Shown here: positions 51,007 through 59,563 of the stretch, in pieces | Layout of the letters: each line of letters opens with the position of its first letter | Position numbering within the stretch: position 1 is the first letter of the stretch | DNA from: an uncultured Holophaga sp. | GTDB lineage: Bacteria > Acidobacteriota > Holophagae > Holophagales > Holophagaceae | Length of the DNA: 64,000 bases | Direction of reading: 5' to 3' | Assembly: GCF_963677305.1 (NCBI RefSeq) | Contig: NZ_OY781925.1 | Coordinates: 3,190,783-3,254,782 of the forward strand | Made by a program: the position numbers and the translations under genes | Notes under the pieces: model-generated | The model's input: the letters and a program-made list of their open reading frames with translations, nothing else | Database searches by the model: none | What the model was told of the DNA's origin: nothing

Positions 51007-52003
51007 GCGCTGCCTCACTCTACCCCTGGGACGCCTCCTGGCGGAGTGGCCCTGGGTGGATGACTTCCTGGGTTCCCACGGCATCGACGGGCAGCGCCAC
51101 GCAGAGCTCAGCTTTCCCCAGGCCGCCGGGCTCCTGGGGGAGGAAGCCCTGGCGGACCTGGGCACCACCCGGACCCAGCTGGAGCAGGACTTCACCCTCT
51201 TCGTCCACCACATGCTGGCCTTCCAGGAAGGTCACGACACCGGCAAGCGGATCGGCACCTTGAGCGTCAGGCCCGGCTTCGACAAGAGCGGGGACCCGGA
51301 ACGCCACACCCTGGAACTCCGCCCCGGCGAGGTGACGGCCCTGGTGGGTCCCACGGGAGCAGGCAAGAGCCGCCTCCTGGAGGACATCGAGTGCCTAGCC
51401 CAGGGGGACACCCCCACGGGGCGGGTGATCCTGGTCAACGGGCAGGCCCCCTCGGAGGAGCTGCGCTTCTCGACCGAGGAGCGGCTGGTGGCCCAGCTCT
51501 CCCAGAACATGAACTTCGTCATGGACCTCTCGGTGGAGGACTTCCTGACTCTGCACGCCGAGAGCCGGATGGTGGAGCAGATCGCCCATCTGGTGGAACG
51601 GATCTTCGCGACCGCCAACGAGCTGGCCGGGGAGCGCTTCACCCGCAGCACCCCCATCACCCAGCTGAGCGGGGGACAGAGCCGGGCCCTCATGGTGGCC
51701 GATACCGCCCTCCTCAGCGGCGCCCCCGTGGTCCTCATCGATGAGATCGAGAACGCCGGGGTGGACAAGGTCAAGGCCCTGGAACTCCTGACCGGCAGCC
51801 GGAAGATCGTCCTCATGTCCACCCACGATCCAGTGCTCGCCCTGAGTGCGCAACAGCGGGTGGTCATCCGGAACGGGGGCATCCATGACATCCTGAGGAC
51901 CTCCCTGGCCGAGCAGGCCCGCCTGGGCGCCCTCAGGGAGATGGATGCCACCCTGATGGACCTCCGCCAGCGCCTGCGCAGCGGCGGCACCCTCGAAGCC
52001 TGA
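50999..52003 (+). CDS. Soluble ABC-type ATPase with DUF1858-like N-terminus, no partner permease
   Basis: This 334-residue protein starts at ATG 50999. Residues 8-78 (LAEWPWVDDFLGSHGID to LEQDFTLFVHHMLAF) resemble the DUF1858 start of the protein at 49076. The ABC domain follows: Walker A VGPTGAGKSRLLEDIECL near 118, signature TQLSGGQSRALMVAD, Walker B PVVLIDEIENAG, and STHD. No permease gene is adjacent, so it is likely a soluble motor for the GTPase/binding-protein module instead of a transporter subunit. Confidence 0.82.
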   Translation: MTERCLTLPLGRLLAEWPWVDDFLGSHGIDGQRHAELSFPQAAGLLGEEALADLGTTRTQLEQDFTLFVHHMLAFQEGHDTGKRIGTLSVRPGFDKSGDPERHTLELRPGEVTALVGPTGAGKSRLLEDIECLAQGDTPTGRVILVNGQAPSEELRFSTEERLVAQLSQNMNFVMDLSVEDFLTLHAESRMVEQIAHLVERIFATANELAGERFTRSTPITQLSGGQSRALMVADTALLSGAPVVLIDEIENAGVDKVKALELLTGSRKIVLMSTHDPVLALSAQQRVVIRNGGIHDILRTSLAEQARLGALREMDATLMDLRQRLRSGGTLEA

Positions 52004-52017
52004 AAGCGGAGGTCCCC

Positions 52018-52878
52018 ATGAGCTTCTTCATCCCCGACAGCGATATCGACCGGATCATTGAGGAGGATGTCCACCCCCTGGACCTCACCTCCCACCTCCT
52101 GGGGATGGACCGTTTCCAGGCAGAGATCACCTATGCCCCCCGCACCCCGGTGATCCTGGCCTGCACCGAGGAGGTGGAGCGGATCTGTACCCGGCTGGGG
52201 CTGGCCGTGGAGCTCTGCCTGCCCACGGGCACCCCCTGCGAGGCGGGTCAGGTCTGCCTGAGGGCCCATGGCCGGGCCGACCGGGTCCACCTGGCCTGGC
52301 GCACGGGCATGCGAGTCCTGGAGAGCTTCTGCGCCGTGGCCACCCGGACGGCGGACTTCGTCCGGAAGGCCAGGGGCCTGCGCCCCGATATCAGCGTCGT
52401 CACCACCCGCAAGAACATGCCCGGCACCCGCCACCTCGCCATCAAGGCTGTCATGGCCGGAGGCGCTTACCCCCACCGCCTTGGACTTTCGGAGACGGTC
52501 CTGATCTTCGACGCCCACATCGAACTCTTCGGTGGCCTGGAGCGATTCTTGGGGGAACTGCCGGCGATCCGCCAGAACGCCCTGGAGAAGAAGATCGGGG
52601 CCGAGGCCAAGACGGAAGAGGAGGCGCTGGCCTTCGCCCGGGCGGGGCTGGACTTCATCCAGCTCGACAAACTGCCCCCAGAGGCTGTCACCCCCGTCGT
52701 CAGCAAGGTCAAGGCCATCCACCCCGGCATCACTGTGGTGGCAGCAGGGAATATCAACCCCACCAATGTGGAGGCCTATGCCGCCAGCGGGGCAGACGTC
52801 CTGGTGACTTCCAGCCTCTACTTCGGCCCCCCAGCCGATATCAAGGCCACCATCCGCCCTCTGGATGACAAGCGGTGA
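52018..52878 (+). CDS. modD: ModD, nicotinate/quinolinate phosphoribosyltransferase-like protein
   Basis: This 286-residue protein resembles quinolinate phosphoribosyltransferase: IIEEDVHPLDLTSHLLGM start, HLAWRTGMRVLESFCAVATR, VVTTRKNMPGTRHLAIKAVM, HRLGLSETVLIFDAHI, and VVAAGNINPTNVEAYAASGA. ModD occurs next to molybdate transport genes in many bacteria, with no established reaction; the fold suggests phosphoribosyl transfer to or from a small molecule. It follows the ATPase gene by 14 bp. Confidence 0.93.
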   Translation: MSFFIPDSDIDRIIEEDVHPLDLTSHLLGMDRFQAEITYAPRTPVILACTEEVERICTRLGLAVELCLPTGTPCEAGQVCLRAHGRADRVHLAWRTGMRVLESFCAVATRTADFVRKARGLRPDISVVTTRKNMPGTRHLAIKAVMAGGAYPHRLGLSETVLIFDAHIELFGGLERFLGELPAIRQNALEKKIGAEAKTEEEALAFARAGLDFIQLDKLPPEAVTPVVSKVKAIHPGITVVAAGNINPTNVEAYAASGADVLVTSSLYFGPPADIKATIRPLDDKR

Positions 52879-52909
52879 TTCCGCTCAGAGGCCCCAGTAG
52901 AATGGAATC

Positions 52910-53419
52910 ATGCAGCTCTCTGTCCTCGAAGCCCTGACCCTCCATCCCATCGGCACCGTGCGGAGCCCCCATGTGGACCCCGACGCCACCCCGATCCAGC
53001 CCCGCTTCGCCCAGGGCTGCCCCGGCACCCTGGAGCTCCTGCCCCACCTGGAGGACGGCCTCAAGGACATCGAAGGATTCTCCCACCTCATTCTCATCTA
53101 TCACCTGCACCGGGCCACTGAGGGCGCCCTCATCGTAGAGCCCTTCATGGACCCCACCCCCCGCGGCATCTTCGCCACCCGCTTCCCCACCCGCCCCAAC
53201 CCCATCGGCCTGAGTGTGGTGCGTCTGGCGGGGCGGCGCGGCAACCTCCTCGACATCCTGGATGTGGACCTCCTGGACGGCACCCCAGTGCTGGACATCA
53301 AGCCCTTCTACCCCCGCTTCGATGTGCCGGAGGGTGCCAGGGGAGGCTGGAACGACAAGGTCTCCGAGGAGGACATCCACGCCCGGGGTCGCGTCTACGA
53401 CGATCCCTCCAAGGCTTGA
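52910..53419 (+). CDS. TsaA/TrmO-like methyltransferase-domain protein
   Basis: The 169-residue protein is a TsaA-like domain: HPIGTVRSPH, IEGFSHLILIYHLHR, PRGIFATRFPTRPNPIGLSV and LLDGTPVLDIKPFYPRFD. TrmO uses this SAM-binding barrel to methylate t6A in tRNA; the C-terminal TrmO domain is absent here, and in many anaerobes short TsaA proteins stand beside Mo/W genes. It is 31 bp after modD, so a small-molecule methyltransferase of the metal pathway is an alternative to tRNA modification. Confidence 0.88.
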   Translation: MQLSVLEALTLHPIGTVRSPHVDPDATPIQPRFAQGCPGTLELLPHLEDGLKDIEGFSHLILIYHLHRATEGALIVEPFMDPTPRGIFATRFPTRPNPIGLSVVRLAGRRGNLLDILDVDLLDGTPVLDIKPFYPRFDVPEGARGGWNDKVSEEDIHARGRVYDDPSKA

Positions 53420-53444
53420 GCCGACTTTCCCGAAAGGCCTCCCC

Positions 53445-53936
53445 ATGAGCAGTTTCCAGCGCATCAGGCTCCTCGAAGCCTACAAGGAGGGTTACACCGA
53501 ACTCCGGGAGGCCCTCTCCGCCTTCCCCGCCGAGCTCCTGGACTTCCGGCCCGCACCCGGAGCATGGACCCTCAAGGAAATCCTGATCCACCTGGCGGAC
53601 TCCGAGGTGGTCTCCTACGTCCGTTGCCGGGCCATCATCGCCGAGCCGGGCAGCGTACTCATGACCCACGATGAGTCCGAGTGGGCCAGCAACCTGGGCT
53701 ATGAGCAGCAGGACCACAGCCTCTGCCTCTCCATCATCTCGACCATGCGCAAGGCCAATTACGGACTGCTGGTGCTGCTGGACCCCTCCGTCTGGTCGGA
53801 GAACAGCTGCGTCCACTCCACCCGGGGGCCCGTGAGTCTCGACAGCTGGCTGGAGGCCAATACCCTCCACCTCCGCCAGCACATTGAGCAGATGCAGCGC
53901 AACCACCGGGCCTGGCTGCAGTCAGCCCAGGCCTGA
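53445..53936 (+). CDS. DinB/YfiT-family protein
   Basis: This 163-residue four-helix protein has the DinB pattern FRPAPGAWTLKEILIHLADSEVVS with the metal-site His, and a later His in ANTLHLRQHIEQMQ. DinB-like proteins are metal-dependent, with roles such as thiol transferases (bacillithiol, mycothiol) or unknown. It starts 25 bp after the TsaA gene and is the last gene of the long unit; whether it truly belongs to the molybdenum pathway is unclear. It ends 9 bp before the convergent LysR gene. Confidence 0.83.
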   Translation: MSSFQRIRLLEAYKEGYTELREALSAFPAELLDFRPAPGAWTLKEILIHLADSEVVSYVRCRAIIAEPGSVLMTHDESEWASNLGYEQQDHSLCLSIISTMRKANYGLLVLLDPSVWSENSCVHSTRGPVSLDSWLEANTLHLRQHIEQMQRNHRAWLQSAQA

Positions 53937-53945
53937 GCCGTCCCC

Positions 53946-54824
53946 TCAGAGCCCCAGAATCGCCGCCAACCCGGGATGCGAGACCCGGCGCTCGGCGGTG
54001 ATCCCGTGGACCTGGAAGCGCACCGCCTCCACCTGCCCCACCCGCTCCACCTGGTAGCGCCGGACCACCGCATCGGAGATGGCCTCGGGAACGGCGAAGA
54101 AGCCCTCGCCCGCAGCCCCGAAGGCCTTCAGCAGGGCACTGTCCTCGAACTCCCCCGCCAGGACCGGTACCAGCCCCTGTTCCTGGAACCAGCGATCCAG
54201 CCCCGTCCTCAGGGCGGTCCCCTCCGCCTGGAGCAGCACAGGGGCCCCGTCCAGACAACGGGGGAAGGGCCCCGGGTGGCGCTCCATCAGGGCGGGGGCT
54301 GCGAAAAGGGCCAGGCCGCACTCCGTCAGCAGACGATTGAAGGCCCGGGGGCCGCCGAGGGGCACATAGGGGCTGTCCGAGAGGACAAGGTCCACCTCGT
54401 GCTCGAAGAGGGCTTTGAAGAGCGTCGGCATACCGCTCTCCCGGCAGAGCAGACGGATGGGCTCAGCTCCCTCCAGGACCGGTCGCAGCAGCTGATGGAC
54501 CATGAGCTTGGGCAGCACATCCGAGATGCCCACCCTCAGCTGGAGGGGCCGCCCGCTGGGGCGTCCCTTCAGCTCGTTCTGGAACTCCTGCCCCAGCTTG
54601 AAGATGTCTTCGGCATAACGCAGGGCCACCCGCCCAGCCTCCGTCAGCACCAGCCCCCGACCCCGCCGCTCGAAGAGCTTCTCCCCCAGGTTCTCCTCCA
54701 ACTGCCGGATCTGGGTGCTGAGGGCGCTCTGGGAGAGCCTCAACAGGCGGGCGGCTCCCGTCACCGAGCCCTCCCGGGCGATGGTCCAGAAGTAGAAGAG
54801 GTGGTGATAGTTCAGCCATTCCAT
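53946..54824 (-). CDS. LysR-family regulator, NhaR-like
   Basis: This 292-residue protein begins MEWLNYHHLFYFWTIAREGS, close to the characteristic NhaR N-terminus, with a winged helix (AARLLRLSQSALSTQIRQLE, GEKLFERRGRGLVLTEAG) and a periplasmic-binding-like effector domain from about residue 90. NhaR responds to sodium and activates nhaA and others; no antiporter gene is in the window. It is divergent from the RaiA-like gene across an AT-rich 94-bp spacer with a T-N11-A-type dyad at 54835-54849. Confidence 0.9.
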   Translation of the reverse strand: MEWLNYHHLFYFWTIAREGSVTGAARLLRLSQSALSTQIRQLEENLGEKLFERRGRGLVLTEAGRVALRYAEDIFKLGQEFQNELKGRPSGRPLQLRVGISDVLPKLMVHQLLRPVLEGAEPIRLLCRESGMPTLFKALFEHEVDLVLSDSPYVPLGGPRAFNRLLTECGLALFAAPALMERHPGPFPRCLDGAPVLLQAEGTALRTGLDRWFQEQGLVPVLAGEFEDSALLKAFGAAGEGFFAVPEAISDAVVRRYQVERVGQVEAVRFQVHGITAERRVSHPGLAAILGL

Positions 54825-54834
54825 ATTTCAATAT

Positions 54835-54849
54835 ATCTATTTTTTAGAT
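54835..54849 (-). promoter_or_regulatory. ATCTA-N5-TAGAT dyad, candidate LysR autoregulation site
   Basis: This 15-bp T-N11-A-type dyad is in the divergent region between the LysR start (54824) and the RaiA-like start (54919). More TATCTA-like half-sites at 54866 and 54879 suggest an extended operator. Confidence 0.45.
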
Positions 54850-54918
54850 GTATTTGATTATTTTTATCTATTTGTTAAATCTATCCATCTTGAGCATCCT
54901 GGAACCCAGGAGGACACC

Positions 54919-55224
54919 ATGCAGATCGTCATGAAAGCCATGGGATTCAAGCTCACCAGCGCCCTTCGGGACTTCATCCGCGAGCGCCTCGCCGGCGCCC
55001 TCGCCCGCCGCGCCGACCAGATCCGGAGCGTGGTCGTGCGCCTGACCGACCTGAACGGACCCAAGGGGGGCGTCGACAAGCGCTGCACCATCCAGGTGGA
55101 CCTGATAGGCCAGCGTCTCCAGTTCGCCGAGGCCACCCACCCCGACACCTACGCTGCCATCATCGAAGCCAGCCGGAAGGCCAACCGAGGCCTGAACCGC
55201 CAGTTGGCCCGCGCATCCCACTGA
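54919..55224 (+). CDS. RaiA/HPF-family ribosome hibernation factor
   Basis: This 101-residue protein has the beta-alpha-beta-beta-beta-alpha pattern of HPF short forms: MKAMGFKLTSALRDFIRERL, VVVRLTDLNGPKGGVDKRC, and ATHPDTYAAIIEASRKANRG. These proteins block the ribosomal A-site in stationary phase. GGAGG lies five bases before the ATG. The lysine/arginine-rich surfaces typical of the family are visible. It is followed by htpX after 10 bp. Confidence 0.85.
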   Translation: MQIVMKAMGFKLTSALRDFIRERLAGALARRADQIRSVVVRLTDLNGPKGGVDKRCTIQVDLIGQRLQFAEATHPDTYAAIIEASRKANRGLNRQLARASH

Positions 55225-55234
55225 GGTCCCTTCC

Positions 55235-56083
55235 ATGAACCAGTTCAAGACCATCCTGCTCATGGGCGCGGTCAGCGCCCTGCTCATCCTCCTCGGCTCC
55301 CTGATGGGCCAGGGCTGGGTGCTGGTCGCAGTGGTCATCGCCGTGCTCATGAACCTGGGCTCCTACTTCTGGAGCGACAAGCTGGTCCTGGCCCTGCACC
55401 GGGCCCGGGAGGTCTCCGAGCAGGAGGCCCCCGAGCTCCATGCGGAGGTGGCCCAGCTCGCCGCCCGGGCGGGTATCCCCAAGCCCCGGGTCTGCGTCAT
55501 CCCCGATGGCTCCCCCAACGCCTTCGCCACCGGACGCAACCCGGAGCACGGGGTGGTGGCCTTCACCGAAGGGCTCCTGGATCTCATGCCCCGCCGGGAG
55601 CTCCGCGGCGTCATCGCCCATGAGCTCGGCCACATCGCCCACCGGGACATCCTGATCGCCACGCTGGCCGCCGCCCTGGCCAGCGCCATCAGTCTCCTGG
55701 CCCACATCCTCCAGTTCACGGCCTTTTTCGGCGGCGGACGCCGGGAGGACGAGGAAGGCGGCATGAACCCCCTGGTGGCGCTGGGCATCGCCATCATCGC
55801 CCCCCTCGCCGCCACCCTCATCCAGTTCGCCATCAGCCGCTCCCGGGAGTACCTGGCCGATGCCGAGTCCGCCCACCTCACCGGTGACCCCGAAGGGCTG
55901 GCCCTCGCCCTGGAGCGCCTGGCCCACAGCCACGACCGGATCCCCGCCGGCGTGACCGCCCGTCCGGCCACCGCCAGCCTCATGATCGCCAACCCGCTGA
56001 GCGCCCGCGGCATGATGGGCTGGTTCAGCACCCACCCGCCCATCGAGGAGCGCGCCGCCCGCCTGAGGGCCATGGCACGCTAG
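55235..56083 (+). CDS. htpX: HtpX-like zinc membrane protease
   Basis: This 282-residue protein has two N-terminal membrane helices (ILLMGAVSALLILLGSLMGQ; WVLVAVVIAVLMNLGSY), the active-site motif GVIAHELGHIAHRD near residue 130, two more helices, and the third zinc ligand Glu in SREYLADAESAH near 210. HtpX degrades misfolded inner-membrane proteins from the cytoplasmic face. The length is normal for the family. It ends 8 bp before the phospholipase D-type gene. Confidence 0.95.
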   Translation: MNQFKTILLMGAVSALLILLGSLMGQGWVLVAVVIAVLMNLGSYFWSDKLVLALHRAREVSEQEAPELHAEVAQLAARAGIPKPRVCVIPDGSPNAFATGRNPEHGVVAFTEGLLDLMPRRELRGVIAHELGHIAHRDILIATLAAALASAISLLAHILQFTAFFGGGRREDEEGGMNPLVALGIAIIAPLAATLIQFAISRSREYLADAESAHLTGDPEGLALALERLAHSHDRIPAGVTARPATASLMIANPLSARGMMGWFSTHPPIEERAARLRAMAR

Positions 56084-56091
56084 AATCGGGG

Positions 56092-57267
56092 ATGCCCAAG
56101 CAGATGCTCAGCCTCTGGAGGCGCCTTCTCGCCTTCGGAAACCGTCACAGCCTCCCGGTCTCAGAGGGCAACGCGGTGCGGATCCTGGAGACCGGGGCCA
56201 GCATCCTGGAGGCCTCCCGGCAACTGATCGCCGAGGCCCGGCACACCCTCCACTTCGAGATCTACATCTGGAACGACGACCCCACAGGGCGCGAGTTCCT
56301 CGATGCCCTCCTGGCTGCCCGGGCACGGGGGGTGGTGATCCGGGGAGTCGTGGACCAGGTGGGCAGCTGGTCCGCAGAGGCCATGATGCAGGAGGCCTGG
56401 AAGGCGGGCATGGATGTGCGCTTCTACAATCCCATCGGCCTGGCCCTCCCCCGCAAGGCATGGTCACGGCGGAATCACCGCAAGCTGGTGATCGCCGACG
56501 GTGCGGCGGCTGTCATCGGCAGCGCCAACTGGGCCGACGACTACAACTGCGCCCGGAAACCCGACTCCTACCTCGACATGGGCCTGGAGATCACCGGCCC
56601 CGTCCTCGCCGACCTCAACCAGGACTTCGCCGAGTGCTGGAGCCGGGTGGACGGTCCGCCCTTCCCCGATCCCACCCCCACGGGCGGCCCCCTGGCCCTA
56701 TGCCGGGACGGCTGGTTCCTGGATGTCCCCATCCAGGTCCTCTCCAGCCTCCAGCCCCGTCATCAGCCCATCCGGCGCCACCTCCTCTTGGTCCTCCGCC
56801 AGGTCCGGCACAAGGCCATCATGGCCAGCGCCTACTTCGTGCCGGACCCCAAGGTGCTGCGGGTACTGATCCGCACGGCCAGACGGGGGGTCAGCACGGA
56901 CCTGATCCTGCCGGGCGCTTCAGACCACCCCACGGTCCAGGCTGCGGGACGGGCCACCTTCGAGCGCCTCCTGGAGGCCGGGGTCCGCATCTGGGAGCGC
57001 CGCGACCGGATGCTCCACACCAAGGCCGCCATCCTGGACCAGGAAATCGTCATCATCGGGAGCGCCAACCTCGATGCCCTGAGCTTCCGACGCAACCTCG
57101 AGCTGAACCTGGTGCTCCGCTCCCAGGAGCTGGCGGCTTCCCTGGAACGACTCCTTCTGAAGGACCGGGTGCAGAGCCAGCCCTGGGACCTGGCCAAGTG
57201 GAAGGCCCAGCCCTTCTGGCGCCACGCTTGGCAGCGGCTGATCTATGCGCTGTGGCCCTGGCTCTGA
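56092..57267 (+). CDS. Phospholipase D-family protein (cardiolipin synthase-like)
   Basis: This 391-residue protein has two HKD motifs: RNHRKLVIADGAAAVIGSAN near residue 125 and MLHTKAAILDQEIVIIGSAN near 305, each followed by the Asn and Asp/Ser residues typical of ClsA/B/C-type enzymes. There is no N-terminal membrane anchor, as in ClsB. It would condense phospholipids to cardiolipin at the inner membrane. Its 3' end overlaps the convergent dioxygenase gene by 25 bp. Confidence 0.9.
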   Translation: MPKQMLSLWRRLLAFGNRHSLPVSEGNAVRILETGASILEASRQLIAEARHTLHFEIYIWNDDPTGREFLDALLAARARGVVIRGVVDQVGSWSAEAMMQEAWKAGMDVRFYNPIGLALPRKAWSRRNHRKLVIADGAAAVIGSANWADDYNCARKPDSYLDMGLEITGPVLADLNQDFAECWSRVDGPPFPDPTPTGGPLALCRDGWFLDVPIQVLSSLQPRHQPIRRHLLLVLRQVRHKAIMASAYFVPDPKVLRVLIRTARRGVSTDLILPGASDHPTVQAAGRATFERLLEAGVRIWERRDRMLHTKAAILDQEIVIIGSANLDALSFRRNLELNLVLRSQELAASLERLLLKDRVQSQPWDLAKWKAQPFWRHAWQRLIYALWPWL

Positions 57268-58067
57268 TCCCCAAAGTGGAAGGCGCTGAGGGGCCGCCCC
57301 AAGTAGGTCCCATGGAAGGCGCGCCGCACCGGGTCCCCCCCAGCCGCCCCCATGGCCACCATCAAAGGCAGGAGGTGTTCCTCCCGGGGATGTGAGAAGC
57401 GGGCCCCCGGGGCGACCGCCCAGGCAGCCAGGACCTTCTCCCGCTCACCCGCCGGCCGCTCCACCGTCTCTCCCAGCCAACGATCAAAGCCCTGTGCCTC
57501 GGTCTGCCCCCCCCCTGAGTAGAAAGCCCGCAGGTTGTGGAAGCTCATGCCGCTGGCCAGGATCAGCACCCCCTCGTCCCGGAGGGGAGCCAGGGCCCGC
57601 CCCAGGGCGATGTGCCGCTCCGGATCCAGCCCCCGGATCAGTGAAAGCTGCAGCGTCGGGATGCGAGCCTCCGGAAAGGCCACCTTGAGGGGCACAAAGG
57701 CCCCGTGATCGAAGCCCCGCTCCGGCTCCTCCGCACTGGGGAAGGCGGCTGCCGCGAGCAGCTCACGGACCCGGCCAGCCAGGACGGGATCACCCGGCGC
57801 AGGCCACTCCAGGTGGTAAGAAGCCTCCGGGAAGCCGTAGTAATCGAAGAGGAGGGGGGGATGCTCCCCGGTCATCACCGTAGGGACCGCCTCTTCCCAG
57901 TGGGCCGAGATCATCAGGAGGGCCCGGGGGGGCTCCCTTGTGAGGCCGGCAAGCGAGCGCAGATAGGATTCAAGGGCCCCGTGCTCCTCCAAAGGGAGCC
58001 CCAGGTCCACAAAGGGCCAAGGCCCCCCGCCGTGGGGCAGGAAAACGACAGGCAACTTGGGATTCAT
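57243..58067 (-). CDS. Class III extradiol ring-cleavage dioxygenase (DODA/YgiD type)
   Basis: The 274-residue protein has the zinc/iron-site histidines in FLPHGGGPWPF (residue 12), ISAHWEEA (near 56), FDHGAFVPLKVAFP (near 120), and ASGMSFHNLRAF (near 180), with a C-terminal EEHLLPLMVAMGAA. YgiD-like enzymes cleave catechols such as DOPA; catecholate metallophore breakdown is conceivable in this genome but nothing links it to the island. It is 44 bp downstream of the glycosyltransferase gene on the same strand. Confidence 0.92.
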   Translation of the reverse strand: MNPKLPVVFLPHGGGPWPFVDLGLPLEEHGALESYLRSLAGLTREPPRALLMISAHWEEAVPTVMTGEHPPLLFDYYGFPEASYHLEWPAPGDPVLAGRVRELLAAAAFPSAEEPERGFDHGAFVPLKVAFPEARIPTLQLSLIRGLDPERHIALGRALAPLRDEGVLILASGMSFHNLRAFYSGGGQTEAQGFDRWLGETVERPAGEREKVLAAWAVAPGARFSHPREEHLLPLMVAMGAAGGDPVRRAFHGTYLGRPLSAFHFGDQSQGHSA

Positions 58068-58111
58068 GGGGCCCTCCCGCTCCTTGGATGCCGATGGGGC
58101 AGCAGCGATCC

Positions 58112-58825
58112 TCAGATTTGCGCAGCAGCCAGGTATCCCATCCTCAGTTCGGGATCGCGGATCCAGTCCTCCAGGCGCTCCTCCGTCAAGCGGGCCCGGA
58201 ACCGGGCCGGTTCCAGACGGAGGGCGGACTTGTCATAGGTGTTGGCCCCATGAGCCATGGCCAGGATGGTCCTGCCGGGATCTAGCTGGACCATGGGCAG
58301 TGCGAAGCCCTTCAGGAAGCCAGCCTCCTCTCCCCGTTCAGCCCCATCATCGCAGGCAGTCAGGTCAAGCAGCCCCCGCCGGAAGGCGAGGGTGGCCGCC
58401 GTGGCATGCCCCGGACCATAAGGACCGAGACGCCAGACCCGGGGCTCGGGCTCCAGGAAACAGAGGGGCAGCTCACTGCACCCGGCCACCGGACACTCAG
58501 GGTGGCTGGCCAGGGCCTCCAGGGCATGCCGCACCCGGGAGGGAGGATAGTAGTCATCATCGTCCAGGTTGATCAGAATCTCGCCCGAAGCCGCCCGGTG
58601 GCAGGCGTTCCGCTTGGCCCCCAGGGGCTGGGGTTCCACCCGGAGGTAGCGGAGCCCGGGATGACCGCGAAGCACCCCCTCGGCCGGGACCCCGCCATCA
58701 TCCACCACCACCCACTCAAGATGCTCCGCAGGAAAGTCCTGAACCTCGATGCAGCGCCTCAGGAGCGCCAGGAAGGCCAGGCGGTCGCGGGTGGGCGTGC
58801 ATAGGGAAACCAGGGGTCGGGTCAA
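58112..58825 (-). CDS. Glycosyltransferase family 2 protein
   Basis: This 237-residue protein has the GT-A opening MTRPLVSLCTPTRDRLAFL, the nucleotide-sugar strand WVVVDDGGVPAEGV, and the DXD-type stretch ILINLDDDDYYPPSRV near residue 90. It would transfer a sugar from a nucleotide donor; no membrane segment is seen, so it is cytoplasmic or peripheral. The C-terminal region (ANTYDKSALRLEP) is family-atypical, and the acceptor is unknown. Confidence 0.88.
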   Translation of the reverse strand: MTRPLVSLCTPTRDRLAFLALLRRCIEVQDFPAEHLEWVVVDDGGVPAEGVLRGHPGLRYLRVEPQPLGAKRNACHRAASGEILINLDDDDYYPPSRVRHALEALASHPECPVAGCSELPLCFLEPEPRVWRLGPYGPGHATAATLAFRRGLLDLTACDDGAERGEEAGFLKGFALPMVQLDPGRTILAMAHGANTYDKSALRLEPARFRARLTEERLEDWIRDPELRMGYLAAAQI

Positions 58826-58901
58826 GGGCGGCTCCTTGGCGCCCAGTTTGCCTCATGTTCCCGGGGCCCGGTGCCGATAAGTGGAAGCGGAGGGGTCTGC
58901 C

Positions 58902-59426
58902 ATGGATATCTCGACGGCCAGTTCCCTGAGCCTCTACAACTACACCTCGACCTCCAGTACCAGCTCCAGCAGCAGTGCGGTGCTCCAGGCCCTCACCACA
59001 GCCTATTCGAGCAGCGGCGATTCAGGGGTGGACGCCCTCTCGGCGGCTGCCGGCAGCGCCTCCTTCATGCCCTCCCTGGTGGGGGGCATATACAGTGCAG
59101 CCGTCTCCAGCGGGATGTCCACGGACAGCCTGACCACCGCCCTGAGCAGCCTGCTGGGGACTGACGCCTCCGCCAGCACCTCCAGCCTCCTGGACTCCCT
59201 GGGAACGGAAGGCCTCTACGGAATATCCAGCTCGGCTCTCAACAGCGACACGAGCCTGGCCCTGGCCGCCTACAGCGCCCAGGCCAGCGGCCTCTCCTCC
59301 ACGGTCTCAAGCGCCGCCAACGATGTCCTGGCCAATACGGACACCACTGACCAGAACGCCATCCAGTCACTCATCACCTCGGCCCAGAGCGCCAACTTCA
59401 GCTCGACCCTGAACCTCCTCGGCTGA
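58902..59426 (+). CDS. Ser/Ala/Leu-rich hypothetical protein
   Basis: ATG 58902 with GGAGGGG seven bases upstream gives 174 residues. It opens MDISTASSLSLYNYTSTSST, is low-complexity in Ser, Ala, Thr and Leu, and has no lysine, arginine or cysteine. No signal peptide is visible. Such composition is seen in secreted flagellar, type III or structural filament proteins and in repeats of unknown use; no family is recognised. It ends 4 bp before the reconstructed end of the small membrane protein that an IS element has cut. Confidence 0.7.
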   Translation: MDISTASSLSLYNYTSTSSTSSSSSAVLQALTTAYSSSGDSGVDALSAAAGSASFMPSLVGGIYSAAVSSGMSTDSLTTALSSLLGTDASASTSSLLDSLGTEGLYGISSSALNSDTSLALAAYSAQASGLSSTVSSAANDVLANTDTTDQNAIQSLITSAQSANFSSTLNLLG

Positions 59427-59468
59427 GCCCTATCTGGACACCCCAGCATTCCGCGAGCGCTGGTAGCT

Positions 59469-59472
59469 TCGG
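59469..59472. repeat. Target-site duplication TCGG (left)
   Basis: TCGG precedes the IS left end and is repeated at 60880-60883 after the right end, matching the 4-bp duplication of the IS407 group. Confidence 0.85.
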
Positions 59473-59563
59473 TGGTCTTCCCCCAACCTTGGGACCAACT
59501 GAAATGTTCGGGTCTGGGTTTTAAGGTTGGGAATCAAGGACGGCGTGCTGCGTGATTCCGGGT

